Source: JBCDCE01 sp039182515 (lineage in GTDB: Bacteria; Pseudomonadota; Alphaproteobacteria; Rhodobacterales; Rhodobacteraceae). Taken from it: 64,000 nt of DNA. The notes under the pieces were generated by a model that was not told the origin of the DNA, did not search any database, and was given only the letters and a program-made list of their open reading frames with translations. Both the position numbers and the translations under genes were made by a program. Of this stretch, positions 41,736-50,426 are shown piece by piece (position 1 is the stretch's first letter; each line of letters starts with the position of its first letter). Location: NCBI GenBank assembly GCA_039182515.1, contig JBCDCE010000006.1, positions 1-64,000 on the forward strand, read 5' to 3'.

Positions 41736-42910
41736 CAGTGGCCCGTTTCAGCCGCGATGTCTCTGCGCGATTTCCGGCCCCGCTCGGTCTCTGATTTGAG
41801 CTGACCGCAGGCCGCCATGATGTCTTCACCGCGCGGTCTGCGGATGGGGGAGGCGTAGCCCGCATGATAGATGATATTTGCAAAGGCTTTGATCCGATCC
41901 GGATCGCTGCGCTTATAAGGCGCGCCGGGCCATTCGTTAAACGGGATCAAGTTGATCTTGGCGGGGATGCCTTTGATCAGCTTCACCAAGCGCCGAGCAT
42001 CCTCGTCCGTGTCGTTCACGTCTTTCAGCATCACGTATTCAAATGTGATCCGCTCAGAATTGGTCAGACGCGGATAAGCCCGCAGCGCCTCAATCAGGGA
42101 TTCAATGTTCCAGCGTTTGTTGATGGGCACAAGCTTGTCGCGCACCTCATCGGTAGTGGCGTGAAAACTCACAGCCAGCAAACAGCCGATCTCTTCAGCC
42201 GTTTTGGCGATTTCGGGCACAACGCCAGAGGTGGAGAGCGTGATGCGACGGCGCGACAGGGAGATGCCTTCGGGATCCATGGCGATCTTCATCGCGTCGC
42301 GCACACCTTCAAAATTATAAAGTGGCTCGCCCATGCCCATCAGGACGATGTTAGATAGAAGCCGCGTTTCGTCTTTCGGAGCCCCTGGCACAGGCCATTC
42401 ACCCAGATCATCGCGCGCCACCATGATTTGACCGACAATTTCACCAGGTGTCAGATTGCGCACCAGCTTTTGCGTGCCCGTATGGCAAAACGAGCAGGTG
42501 AGTGTGCAGCCCACTTGGCTTGAGATACATAACGTGCCGCGGTCTGTTTCGGGGATGTAGACGACTTCCACCTCATGCCCACCTGCGATGCGCACAAGGT
42601 ATTTGCGCGTGCCGTCTTCGCTCACTTGGCGGGTGACAACTTCGGGGATCTGAATGACAAAATGTTCCGCAAGCTCTGCCCGGTAAGCTTTGGCCAAATT
42701 GGTCATCTGCGAAAAGTCGCGCACGCCCCAGCCATAGATCCATTGCCAGATTTGGCCTGCACGCATCTTGGCTTGCTTTTCCGGCGTGCCTGCGGTGATC
42801 AGAGCTGCGCGCAGCCCTTCGCGTGTCAGGCCAACAAGGTTAATCGGCCCATCTGGCAGCTTGCGCGGGATGGTGATAAGATCTTGAGTGATGGGTGCAG
42901 AGGCAGACAT
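41735..42910 (-). CDS. rlmN: 23S rRNA/tRNA adenine-C2 methyltransferase RlmN
   Basis: 391 residues of the radical SAM methyltransferase family. The iron-sulfur motif CTLTCSFCHTG is present, with GMGEPLYNFEGV, RRITLSTSGVVPEI, LAVSFHATTDEVR and the methyl-carrying cysteine region near IMAACGQL at the C-terminus. It methylates A2503 of 23S rRNA and A37 of some tRNAs. ATG at 42910 has GGAG five bases upstream; a TTG at 42925 is less likely. The dsbA-like gene follows by overlap. Confidence 0.95.
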   Translation of the reverse strand: MSASAPITQDLITIPRKLPDGPINLVGLTREGLRAALITAGTPEKQAKMRAGQIWQWIYGWGVRDFSQMTNLAKAYRAELAEHFVIQIPEVVTRQVSEDGTRKYLVRIAGGHEVEVVYIPETDRGTLCISSQVGCTLTCSFCHTGTQKLVRNLTPGEIVGQIMVARDDLGEWPVPGAPKDETRLLSNIVLMGMGEPLYNFEGVRDAMKIAMDPEGISLSRRRITLSTSGVVPEIAKTAEEIGCLLAVSFHATTDEVRDKLVPINKRWNIESLIEALRAYPRLTNSERITFEYVMLKDVNDTDEDARRLVKLIKGIPAKINLIPFNEWPGAPYKRSDPDRIKAFANIIYHAGYASPIRRPRGEDIMAACGQLKSETERGRKSRRDIAAETGH

Positions 42911-43031
42911 CGCCGCTCCAATCAAATCAGGGCAAATCAGGGGCTAGCCTGCATTTAAGGGATCTCGCACGTCATTTGAAGCGCTGAGCGCCGTAATCAA
43001 GGATAAGATGGGCACAGGCCCGTGAATAAGC

Positions 43032-43559
43032 TTAGCTTGAGCAGCGTTTGGCTGCGTCGTTCACGGCTGCTGTATAGCCTTGCAGAGAAAAGGTGTCGGT
43101 GGTTGTGGTGCCTGATCGCTGCGACACGCCGACAAGGGTGGCGTTGTTGCCCCGTTTCATTGCGTTGACAATTTTTGCGTCGTCTTCTGCGGTTTTTGGC
43201 CAGGACCATTCGCCATCGGTCATCAAGCTGAAGGTCTGTGTGCCAACCTTGAGGCTCACTTCCGAATTGTTGCGGAAGGAGTAGCCGCCGGTGAAGGCCA
43301 CTTGGCCTTTTACGTTGGCGCTGGGCCGATAGATGGTGAAGAGCAAAATGTCCGAGCGCGATACGGTCACCACCCGGCCACCGCGTGTGTTGACCGTTTT
43401 AGAAGGGGCCGCAACCGCCCAGCATTCCGTTGGGTTGTTCTCTACGAAAACGCTCCAGGCTGTTTTGGTCGCAACCTGATTGCTCGACACTTGCGCCGTG
43501 CTGCTTGTCCCCATCACGGCCAATAAAAGTGTGGCGCCGAGTATTTTGCCGAATTTCAT
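43032..43559 (-). CDS. Invasion-associated locus B (IalB)-family periplasmic protein
   Basis: 175 residues with a signal peptide (MKFGKILGATLLLAVMGTSSTAQ). The mature part has the IalB pattern: TAWSVFVENNPTECWAVAAPSK, VSRSDILLFTIYRPSANVKGQVAFTGGYSF and a final ...AVNDAAKRCSS with a likely cysteine pair. The family is common in alphaproteobacteria; most members have no defined role, and the invasion link comes from Bartonella only. It stands alone, transcribed divergently from glpD. Confidence 0.82.
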   Translation of the reverse strand: MKFGKILGATLLLAVMGTSSTAQVSSNQVATKTAWSVFVENNPTECWAVAAPSKTVNTRGGRVVTVSRSDILLFTIYRPSANVKGQVAFTGGYSFRNNSEVSLKVGTQTFSLMTDGEWSWPKTAEDDAKIVNAMKRGNNATLVGVSQRSGTTTTDTFSLQGYTAAVNDAAKRCSS

Positions 43560-43824
43560 TGCAACAGCCTCCAGCTGTGGATTGCCTCTCGTCTCGATTG
43601 CGCATTCGTTTAGACCGAAAGCTGCAATACGCGTCTGCTTGATGAAGACAATTTAGACCATTTTTACGAGGGTGTGAAAGGGGGTGCTTGAGGCCCGCTT
43701 CAAATTTGCGCGCATTTGCCCGCCTGGGCGCGCCTGCCGCATTGATAAAGGTACAACTTTAGGGCTAGGAGGCGCTCAAATTCCTGGGCGAAAGGCCCTG
43801 AAGTGCGTTCAAAGGATCGATTTC

Positions 43825-45450
43825 ATGTATGATCATCGTGGCCATGACCCTGAGACCCCGATCGACATCTTTGTGATTGGCGGTGGTATCAATGGCTGTG
43901 GCCTTGCGCGGGATGCTGCTGGTCGTGGTCTTGCGGTCACTTTGGCGGAGATGAATGACATTGGTTGGGCCACGTCTTCGGCTTCTACCAAGCTCTTTCA
44001 TGGCGGACTGCGCTATCTGGAGTTTTTCGAGTTCAAGCTCGTGCGCGAGTCTCTGAAAGAGCGCGAGACGCTTTTGAAAATGATGCCGCATATCTCTTGG
44101 CCGATGCGGTTTGTGCTGCCGTATCACAAAGACATGCGCTTTGAGAGTGAAACACCAACTTCACGGCTTTTGGGCTGGATCATGCCGTGGAAAAAGGGCG
44201 CACGCCCGGCTTGGCTCATTCGCTTTGGGCTCTTTTTATACGACAGTTTGGCTTTTCGGTTCGAAAAACGGATTTTGCCTGGCACGACCTCTGTGGATCT
44301 CTCCACTGCGCCAGAAGGTGCGCCGCTTAGACCCAAGTTTGCCAAGGCTTTTGAGTATTCAGATTGCTGGGTCGAAGACTCACGTCTCGTGGCGCTCAAT
44401 GCGCGGGATGCTTATGAACGTGGCGCTACCATTTGGACCAGAACCCAAGTGGTGAGTGTTGAACGCTTGGAAAAATGTTGGGCGGTCACCTGTCGCCATG
44501 TGGAAACGGGTGAAGAGCGCACGGTATATGCGGGGCTGTTGGTCAATGCAGCGGGGCCTTGGGTGGCGGACGTGCTGAGCGGCGTTGTTCGGCTCAACAC
44601 CTCCGAGTCTGTGCGGCTTGTGCGCGGGAGCCACATCATCACCAAGCGGCTCTATGACCATGACAAATGCTATTTCTTCCAAGGCGAAGATGGCCGGATC
44701 ATATTTGCGATCCCCTACGAGACAGATTTCACGCTGATTGGCACCACGGACCAAGAACACACGGATCCGGACACGCCGCCTGTGTGCACGCCGGAAGAAA
44801 ACGCGTATCTCAGAGCCTTCGCAGCGAAATACTTCGAGACGGAAATTGCCGAAGAAGACGTGGTTCATACCTATTCAGGCGTGCGTCCGCTTTACGACGA
44901 TGGCGCCAAGTCAGCCACGGCTGCCACCCGCGAATATGTTTTGTCGCTGGATGAGCCCGAGGGGCAAGCGCCTCTTCTCAGCATCTTTGGTGGCAAGATC
45001 ACAACCTATCGCAGCCTGGCAGAGCACGCGATTGATAAAGTGCGTCACTTGTTGATCAATCCCAAAGGATTTTGGACGGATCGCTACCCGCTGCCCGGCG
45101 GCGATTTCCCTGTCACTGGCGTTGAAGATCTGATTGCGGAGTTGCGCAAAGCACATCCTTTTTTGACGGAGCGCTGGGCAAAGCGGTTGGTCAAAGCCTA
45201 CGGCACGGATGCAGCCAAGATGCTTGAAGACCGCGAGCGGATTGAAGACATGGGCGAGCTATTTGGCGCAACCCTCACGGAGCTTGAAGTGCGCTGGCTC
45301 GTGACCCACGAGTTCGCGACTAAGGCAGAAGATATTTTGTGGCGGCGTTCAAAACTTGGGCTGCATATGACAGCCCAGGAAGTTGCAGAGTTTACTGCAT
45401 GGTTTGATAAAGCCATGCGCACGCCAGCTTGGCATAAGCCAGAGGCTTAG
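43825..45450 (+). CDS. glpD: Aerobic glycerol-3-phosphate dehydrogenase
   Basis: 541 residues. FAD-binding IDIFVIGGGINGCGLARDAAGRG, the GlpD signature SSASTKLFHGGLRYLE, and YSGVRPLYDDGAKSA are seen, followed by the C-terminal DAO_C domain (FGATLTELEVRWLVTHEFATKAEDILWRRSKLG, in part). It oxidises sn-glycerol-3-phosphate to dihydroxyacetone phosphate and feeds electrons to ubiquinone. AAAGGA precedes the ATG at 43825; the frame is open from 43684 but lacks a site. No glpK or transporter gene is adjacent, so the usual glp operon is broken up here. Confidence 0.94.
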   Translation: MYDHRGHDPETPIDIFVIGGGINGCGLARDAAGRGLAVTLAEMNDIGWATSSASTKLFHGGLRYLEFFEFKLVRESLKERETLLKMMPHISWPMRFVLPYHKDMRFESETPTSRLLGWIMPWKKGARPAWLIRFGLFLYDSLAFRFEKRILPGTTSVDLSTAPEGAPLRPKFAKAFEYSDCWVEDSRLVALNARDAYERGATIWTRTQVVSVERLEKCWAVTCRHVETGEERTVYAGLLVNAAGPWVADVLSGVVRLNTSESVRLVRGSHIITKRLYDHDKCYFFQGEDGRIIFAIPYETDFTLIGTTDQEHTDPDTPPVCTPEENAYLRAFAAKYFETEIAEEDVVHTYSGVRPLYDDGAKSATAATREYVLSLDEPEGQAPLLSIFGGKITTYRSLAEHAIDKVRHLLINPKGFWTDRYPLPGGDFPVTGVEDLIAELRKAHPFLTERWAKRLVKAYGTDAAKMLEDRERIEDMGELFGATLTELEVRWLVTHEFATKAEDILWRRSKLGLHMTAQEVAEFTAWFDKAMRTPAWHKPEA

Positions 45451-45567
45451 GTAGGTGGTGAAAAGCTAAAGCAACAAGCTTCCGTCGTGTGTGAATCGTG
45501 AACCTTTGAAATAAAATTTCCTAAATTAACGAGCTGCTTACCCAATCGCTCTAGCCATGAGATCGCT

Positions 45568-45588
45568 GGCCCCCCGCAATTAGGGGCC
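45568..45588 (+). promoter_or_regulatory. Hairpin in the leader of the polysaccharide block
   Basis: GGCCCC (45568-45573) and GGGGCC (45583-45588) form a six-base-pair stem with a nine-base loop, 23 bases before the ManC-like start. No proper T-run follows. It could end glpD transcription weakly or structure the leader of the downstream genes. The rest of the 45451-45611 gap is AT-rich and likely holds a promoter I cannot place. Confidence 0.35.
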
Positions 45589-45611
45589 CAACTTTCAAAA
45601 GGCGCAGCTTC

Positions 45612-47108
45612 ATGTTTCATTCCCTTCGCGGGTCTTTACGCCGCATCCATCCCATTCTGCTTGTTGAAACGGGTTCTGCCGGGCTTTGGCCTTTGGTTCG
45701 GGATACACGCCCAAAGGCTTTTGCAGACATTCGTTCAAACCAAAGCCCCCTGCGCGCGGTGTTATCTCTTGTGGACACTCCGCAATTTGCACCGCCCCTG
45801 ATAAGTCTGCCGCAGAAATTTGGGCAGCATCTCGCGCGACATCTCCAATCGGCGCACATCACGGACTACACCGCAGTGTTTGAGCCAACCCCAAACGGGT
45901 CAGCTTTGGCGCTCGCAGCGGTGTCTCTGGAGATGATGGATATTGATCCTGACCGCTTGCTGTTGATCCTGCCGGACGATCGGAACATTCAAAATGTTGC
46001 GGACTTTCACGGTGCCCTCAGGGCCGCGAGTGGTTGTGCTCAGGCCGGTGAAATTGTCACCTTTGGGACGAAACTTCTCAGAGGTGAAAAGGTACATGGG
46101 TATGTTCGGATTACGGGAGACGAAGATCCCCAAATGAGCCCGCAGCTAACGCGCGCGTATAAAGCTCATGTTGAGGATTGCGAGGCTGAAGAGATTAGGC
46201 AAGGTCCTTCTGTTTTGCAGACTGTTCTGCAAACGACGGGGATTTTCTTGATTAAAGCTGGGGTTCTTGTTGAGACCTTTGAACGGCTTGCGCCAGATCT
46301 TCTCAAAACCGCGCGTATGGCCCGTACTTTGGCGCGGCCCAGCCCACATGGACAACTTTGGGACGGCAAAGTGTGGGCGCGTGCTGAGGCTCATGACTTT
46401 GAAGAGGCCATCATCGAGAATCTAGCGGAGCTGAAAGCCATGTCTTTGGCTGCGCCTTGTCAGAGTTTTGACTCTTGGACCTCCGTTTGGGAGGCCCTGC
46501 CCAAGGATGCAGACGGCAACGCCCTACATGGCCAAGCCAAAGCCTTGGCGTGTACAAACTCGCTCTTGCGTTCTGAGGACGAGGGCGTGGTTCTTGTTGG
46601 CTTGGGTCTCCGGGACGTTGTGGCGGTCGCCACACCTGACGCTGTTTTGGTGACTGACAAAGCGCATGCAGCAGACCTTGGGGCTTTTGAGCGACACGTC
46701 CCTCTCGACCTGCCGGAAGCCTATCTGGCGCGCAAGACTGCGCCCGTCCAAGAGATGCCTTGGGGCCATGTGCGCCCCCTTGATGATGGTCATCGCTATG
46801 CGGTGCATCATCGGACCTTGGCACCAGGGGCAGCTCTGGAGGCGTGCCAGCCTCTGTACCGGTCCGAGCATTGGATTGTTGTGTCTGGTACGGCTGAAGT
46901 GCATGTGAATGGAACGCGTTCTTTGGTGAGCGAAGGCCAGTCTATCCATCTAGAGGCAATGTCAGAGCGTCAGCTGTGCAATCCTGGCAAAGTGCCATTG
47001 GTGCTGATTGAGATCCAAACGGGTGGCTATTTGGCGGAAGATGATGGCCTTGCTGATCACGTGCCTGTCAGCTCAATGCGAGAAATTTTGCCGAGTGAGA
47101 CCGGTTAG
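45612..47108 (+). CDS. Degenerate ManC-like (mannose-1-phosphate guanylyltransferase) protein
   Basis: 498 residues that follow the layout of the bifunctional ManC/AlgA enzymes (nucleotidyltransferase, then type II phosphomannose isomerase cupin), but key residues are changed. GGSGTRLWP reads VETGSAGLWP; the FVEKP lysine reads AHVEDCEA; NSGMF reads TTGIF; the isomerase QxHxHRSEHW reads CQPLYRSEHW, losing the metal histidines. The C-terminal VVSGTAEVHVNG and NPGKVPLVLIEIQTGGYL are kept. So the fold is probably intact but neither activity is likely; a regulatory or scaffolding role in polysaccharide export is possible. It heads a block with yjbH- and yjbF-like genes. Confidence 0.78.
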   Translation: MFHSLRGSLRRIHPILLVETGSAGLWPLVRDTRPKAFADIRSNQSPLRAVLSLVDTPQFAPPLISLPQKFGQHLARHLQSAHITDYTAVFEPTPNGSALALAAVSLEMMDIDPDRLLLILPDDRNIQNVADFHGALRAASGCAQAGEIVTFGTKLLRGEKVHGYVRITGDEDPQMSPQLTRAYKAHVEDCEAEEIRQGPSVLQTVLQTTGIFLIKAGVLVETFERLAPDLLKTARMARTLARPSPHGQLWDGKVWARAEAHDFEEAIIENLAELKAMSLAAPCQSFDSWTSVWEALPKDADGNALHGQAKALACTNSLLRSEDEGVVLVGLGLRDVVAVATPDAVLVTDKAHAADLGAFERHVPLDLPEAYLARKTAPVQEMPWGHVRPLDDGHRYAVHHRTLAPGAALEACQPLYRSEHWIVVSGTAEVHVNGTRSLVSEGQSIHLEAMSERQLCNPGKVPLVLIEIQTGGYLAEDDGLADHVPVSSMREILPSETG

Positions 47109-47147
47109 CGATGTACCTTCGCTGTCCCTTGGCTTACTCCAAGGGTC

Positions 47148-49256
47148 ATGGGACGGTGGATAAGATGGGTCGCACAGGCCTGCATCGCGGGCCTTTCGGG
47201 CAATATTGCAGCGCTCTCTTTCGCACAGGCGGAAGGGACTTATGGGCTTTATGGCGATGTTGGTCTGATCGACATGCCAACCGCACGCATGGCCGAAGAT
47301 GGGTTTCTGACCACAGGCATTGCCACCTTCGACAGCACAGCCCGCACCACTTTGAATTTTCAGATCACACCACGCCTGACAGGCAGCTTCCGCTATACGA
47401 CGGTCGATAACTTCTTTGATGATGGCAGCCGTATCTATGACCGCAGCTTTGACCTCAAATACCAAATCCTGACAGAAGGCCTGCGTTGGCCTTCTTTGGC
47501 CGTGGGATTGCGCGATTTCATTGGCACAGGGCTTTTGACGTCTGAGTATATCGTCGCAAGCAAAACGCTCTCGCCCAAATTGACTGTGAGTGCAGGCATG
47601 GGCTGGGGGCGTTTGGGCAGCTATCAAGGGTTCGATAATCCCTTGGGTATTGTCAGCGACAGTTTTGACACAAGGCCAACACGCGATGTGGGGTTGGGCG
47701 GAGAAGTGGAAGCAGACCAGTTCTTCCGTGGAAACGCCGCTTTGTTCGGTGGATTGGAATACCGCTTCAACGACACATGGACGGGCAAGCTTGAGTATTC
47801 CTCCGATGCCTATACCCAAGAAACGGGACAAGGCAGTTTTGAGCGCAACAGCCCGTTTAATGCCGCCTTGGTCTATTCGGGTTTTCGGGGCGTGGAACTT
47901 GCGGCTTATGCACTTCATGGGTCCCGGTTGGGTGTAAGTGCGAGCTTTATTACGGATCCAAAGCGCCCTGCGGCTGGGCCGGGCCGTGATCCTGCGCCTT
48001 TGCCTGTCAAAATAAGCAACGCAGCACAGTCCTGGGCGCCCACTTTGGCCAACATCGAGAAGCGCAAAGCGCGTCTTGCCAAGCTCTTAGAAACTGAAGG
48101 TCAGATCATAGAAAGCTTCGCGATCTCGGGTGACACGGCGCGCGTGCGTGTGCGCAACACTCAGTATCGTGCCACAGCTCAAGCTGTGGGCCGCACAGCG
48201 CGCGCGATGAGCCATGCTATGCCTGGAACCGTGCGCGTCTTTGAGATTGTGCCTGTTGAAAATGGGCAGCCTTTGTCTCAGATTGTTATTGCCCGCCAAG
48301 ACTTAGAGCGCCTGGAGAATAAGCCCGATGCGATTGCGTTGAGCTATGCCAAGGCTGACATTCAAGAAGCGGACCTATCGGAGAAGCTGTCGCGGGATCC
48401 GGAGCTTTACCCCAAGCTGAGCTATGGTCTCGCTCCGTACTTGAGCCTTGGGCTCTTTGATCCCGACACGCCCATTCGCGCTGATTTTGGCGTTTCGGCA
48501 CAATTTGATTGGTCTATTGCGCCGGGGCTTTCCTTTAGTGGCGAAGCGCGTGGTTCTCTCTTTGGCAATTTCTCCGAAGGAGATGTGGATACAAGCCCCT
48601 CACCCTTGCCCCGCGTGCGCAGCAATGCGGACGTGTATAACAAAGAGGGCAATCCCTATGTGCGGACGCTTGCGCTCAACTATTTGTTTCGGCCCGTGGA
48701 GGAAACCTACGGGCGCGTGACGCTTGGATACCTCGAACGGGCCTATGCCGGGCTGTCTGCAGAAGTGCTGTGGAAGCCAGTTGACAGCAAACTCGCCTTA
48801 GGTGGTGAGCTGAATTACGTGTACCAAAGGGCATTCGACGGGGGGTTTGGTCTGCAAGACTATAACGTCGTCACGGGTCATGTATCGGCCTACTATCCTT
48901 TGGGTGAAAACTTCCATGCGCAGGTTGATGTGGGTCGCTATTTGGCCGGAGACTACGGCACCACGCTGTCGCTTGACCGTGAGTTTGCCAATGGATGGCG
49001 CGTGGGGGCTTTTGCGACCTTCACAGACGTCTCTGCGGAGGATTTCGGCGAAGGGTCGTTTGATAAAGGCATTCAAATCACGGGTCCGCTTGACTGGATC
49101 TTAGGCCGGCCTAATAAATCTACGGTTGAAGCACGGGTGCGCTCATTAAGCCGCGATGGGGGCGCAAGACTGCGCTTGGACAACCGGCTCTATGACACCG
49201 TGCGCGATGGCCATGCGCCAGATTTGAAAAAGAGCTGGGGGCGTTTTTGGAAATGA
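47148..49256 (+). CDS. yjbH: YjbH/GfcD-family outer-membrane exopolysaccharide protein
   Basis: 702 residues. A signal peptide (about residues 1-28, ending SFAQA) is followed by YGLYGDVGLIDMPTARMAEDG, the diagnostic opening of the YjbH family, then long beta-barrel-like stretches (LNYLFRPVEETYGRVTLGYLERAYAG, in part; GFGLQDYNVVTGHVSAYYP). YjbH-like barrels work with YjbF/GfcB lipoproteins in group 4 capsule or stress-induced exopolysaccharide secretion. The ATG at 47148 lies 39 bases after the ManC-like stop. Its TGA overlaps the yjbF-like ATG by four bases. Confidence 0.86.
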   Translation: MGRWIRWVAQACIAGLSGNIAALSFAQAEGTYGLYGDVGLIDMPTARMAEDGFLTTGIATFDSTARTTLNFQITPRLTGSFRYTTVDNFFDDGSRIYDRSFDLKYQILTEGLRWPSLAVGLRDFIGTGLLTSEYIVASKTLSPKLTVSAGMGWGRLGSYQGFDNPLGIVSDSFDTRPTRDVGLGGEVEADQFFRGNAALFGGLEYRFNDTWTGKLEYSSDAYTQETGQGSFERNSPFNAALVYSGFRGVELAAYALHGSRLGVSASFITDPKRPAAGPGRDPAPLPVKISNAAQSWAPTLANIEKRKARLAKLLETEGQIIESFAISGDTARVRVRNTQYRATAQAVGRTARAMSHAMPGTVRVFEIVPVENGQPLSQIVIARQDLERLENKPDAIALSYAKADIQEADLSEKLSRDPELYPKLSYGLAPYLSLGLFDPDTPIRADFGVSAQFDWSIAPGLSFSGEARGSLFGNFSEGDVDTSPSPLPRVRSNADVYNKEGNPYVRTLALNYLFRPVEETYGRVTLGYLERAYAGLSAEVLWKPVDSKLALGGELNYVYQRAFDGGFGLQDYNVVTGHVSAYYPLGENFHAQVDVGRYLAGDYGTTLSLDREFANGWRVGAFATFTDVSAEDFGEGSFDKGIQITGPLDWILGRPNKSTVEARVRSLSRDGGARLRLDNRLYDTVRDGHAPDLKKSWGRFWK

Positions 49257-49942
49257 CACTGCGCTCCAAAAGAACCATCTCACTTTCGCTTGCGTTGATT
49301 GCGGCGCTTATTCTCGCCGGTTGTAGCAGCTCAAACGAGGACAGCCCCTTGCAGATTGCCATCGTGCAATTTGCTAAAATTGGCCGCGGTGCCTTGGAAA
49401 AATCCTCAGAAGGTGCGGCGGGCCCAGCGGATCCGCGCGCAGGTCTTACGCCGAGTTTTGTTGCGAAATCTGGATTGGATTTGCTCTATGCGGAGATCCC
49501 TGTGCGCCAGGGTAGAGCCCTCCTTACGATCGCAGGGCGAAATGGAAATTCGGTCACTTGGCTGAGCGCGGACAAAATTTCACTCACGTTTGAGCGCGAT
49601 CAACTCATTGCAACGCGGGGCTTTGGCGAAGATCTGATGGGGGCAAATCCCGGGCCTGTTCTGTCTCAAATAGGTCAATTTACCCGCGATCTTGTGTATC
49701 TAGATGGAGAAAGCCAGCCGTTTTCTGTGCGATATCGCTGCACTAGAAGCTTAGGCGCGCGTGATACAACTCGTATTTTGGGCCAAAGCCTTGAGTATAT
49801 TGAGATCATTGAGGCCTGCAAAAGTGCAGCAAGCGAGTATACCAATCTATATTTTCGCAGCAATTCGGGCAAAATCTTGCAAAGTAAGCAGTGGATTAGC
49901 CCCGAAATTGGCTATGTTGTGATCGAAAACTTAAATAATTGA
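49253..49942 (+). CDS. yjbF: YjbF/GfcB-family lipoprotein
   Basis: 229 residues. Signal peptide with lipobox LILAGC near residue 24. The mature protein shows the family pattern WLSADKISLTFERDQLIATRGFGEDLMG, YLDGESQPFSVRYRCTRSLG and a C-terminal GKILQSKQWISPEIGYVVIE. GfcB/YjbF are periplasm-facing lipoproteins of exopolysaccharide and group 4 capsule systems, normally encoded beside YjbH. The ATG overlaps the yjbH stop (ATGA), so the two are translationally coupled. Confidence 0.86.
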   Translation: MTLRSKRTISLSLALIAALILAGCSSSNEDSPLQIAIVQFAKIGRGALEKSSEGAAGPADPRAGLTPSFVAKSGLDLLYAEIPVRQGRALLTIAGRNGNSVTWLSADKISLTFERDQLIATRGFGEDLMGANPGPVLSQIGQFTRDLVYLDGESQPFSVRYRCTRSLGARDTTRILGQSLEYIEIIEACKSAASEYTNLYFRSNSGKILQSKQWISPEIGYVVIENLNN

Positions 49943-50061
49943 TGCAAGGATGTCGCGATTGGCGAAATCCTTCCGGTGCGGCGAACAGGACCCACTTATG
50001 GTTTGACAGCGAGAGCCGCATGTGTGAGGAAAAAAGTGGAATTCAACACATGAGGTATACC

Positions 50062-50295
50062 ATGTCCAAATTCGCAATGCTGCTTTCCGCAGCTGTTCTG
50101 GCCCTCGGCCCAACCCTCGCTTCAGCCGGCTCGCTTGTTGAGCCAATGGAAGAAGTGATGATCGAAGAAGTGGTCGCGGCGCCGGCAGGCTCGAGCGGTT
50201 CGCTCGGCGGCAACGCTGGTTTGATCATTGGTGGTGTTGTCGGCCTCGCGCTGATTGCAGCGCTTGCAGACAGCGACAGCGACGACGACACCTAA
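50062..50295 (+). CDS. Small exported protein with acidic C-terminal tail (YjbE/GfcA-position)
   Basis: 77 residues: signal peptide (MSKFAMLLSAAVLALGPTLASA), a short acidic stretch (EPMEEVMIEEVV), a Gly/Ser hinge, one membrane-like segment (GLIIGGVVGLALIAALA) and an aspartate-rich tail (DSDSDDDT). GAGG precedes the ATG at 50062. It lies 119 bases after yjbF and is followed by a strong terminator. Small secreted glycine-rich proteins (YjbE/GfcA) often accompany YjbF/YjbH, and this takes that position, but the sequence itself is not clearly homologous. Confidence 0.75.
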   Translation: MSKFAMLLSAAVLALGPTLASAGSLVEPMEEVMIEEVVAAPAGSSGSLGGNAGLIIGGVVGLALIAALADSDSDDDT

Positions 50296-50318
50296 GTCGA
50301 TCGGAACAAGACACGAAA

Positions 50319-50348
50319 AAGGCGAGTTCAAAGCTCGCCTTTTTTTTT
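50319..50348 (+). terminator. Rho-independent terminator after the yjb-like block
   Basis: Stem AAGGCGAG (50319-50326) with CTCGCCTT (50334-50341), seven-base loop, and nine T (50340-50348). Confidence 0.93.
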
Positions 50349-50426
50349 ACCCTCGGCTGATTTTCGCAAGTGGATGTTTTACTTCCGCGTGCAAATCGTT
50401 AGTCTCATTCAAAATGTTGCAATTTT

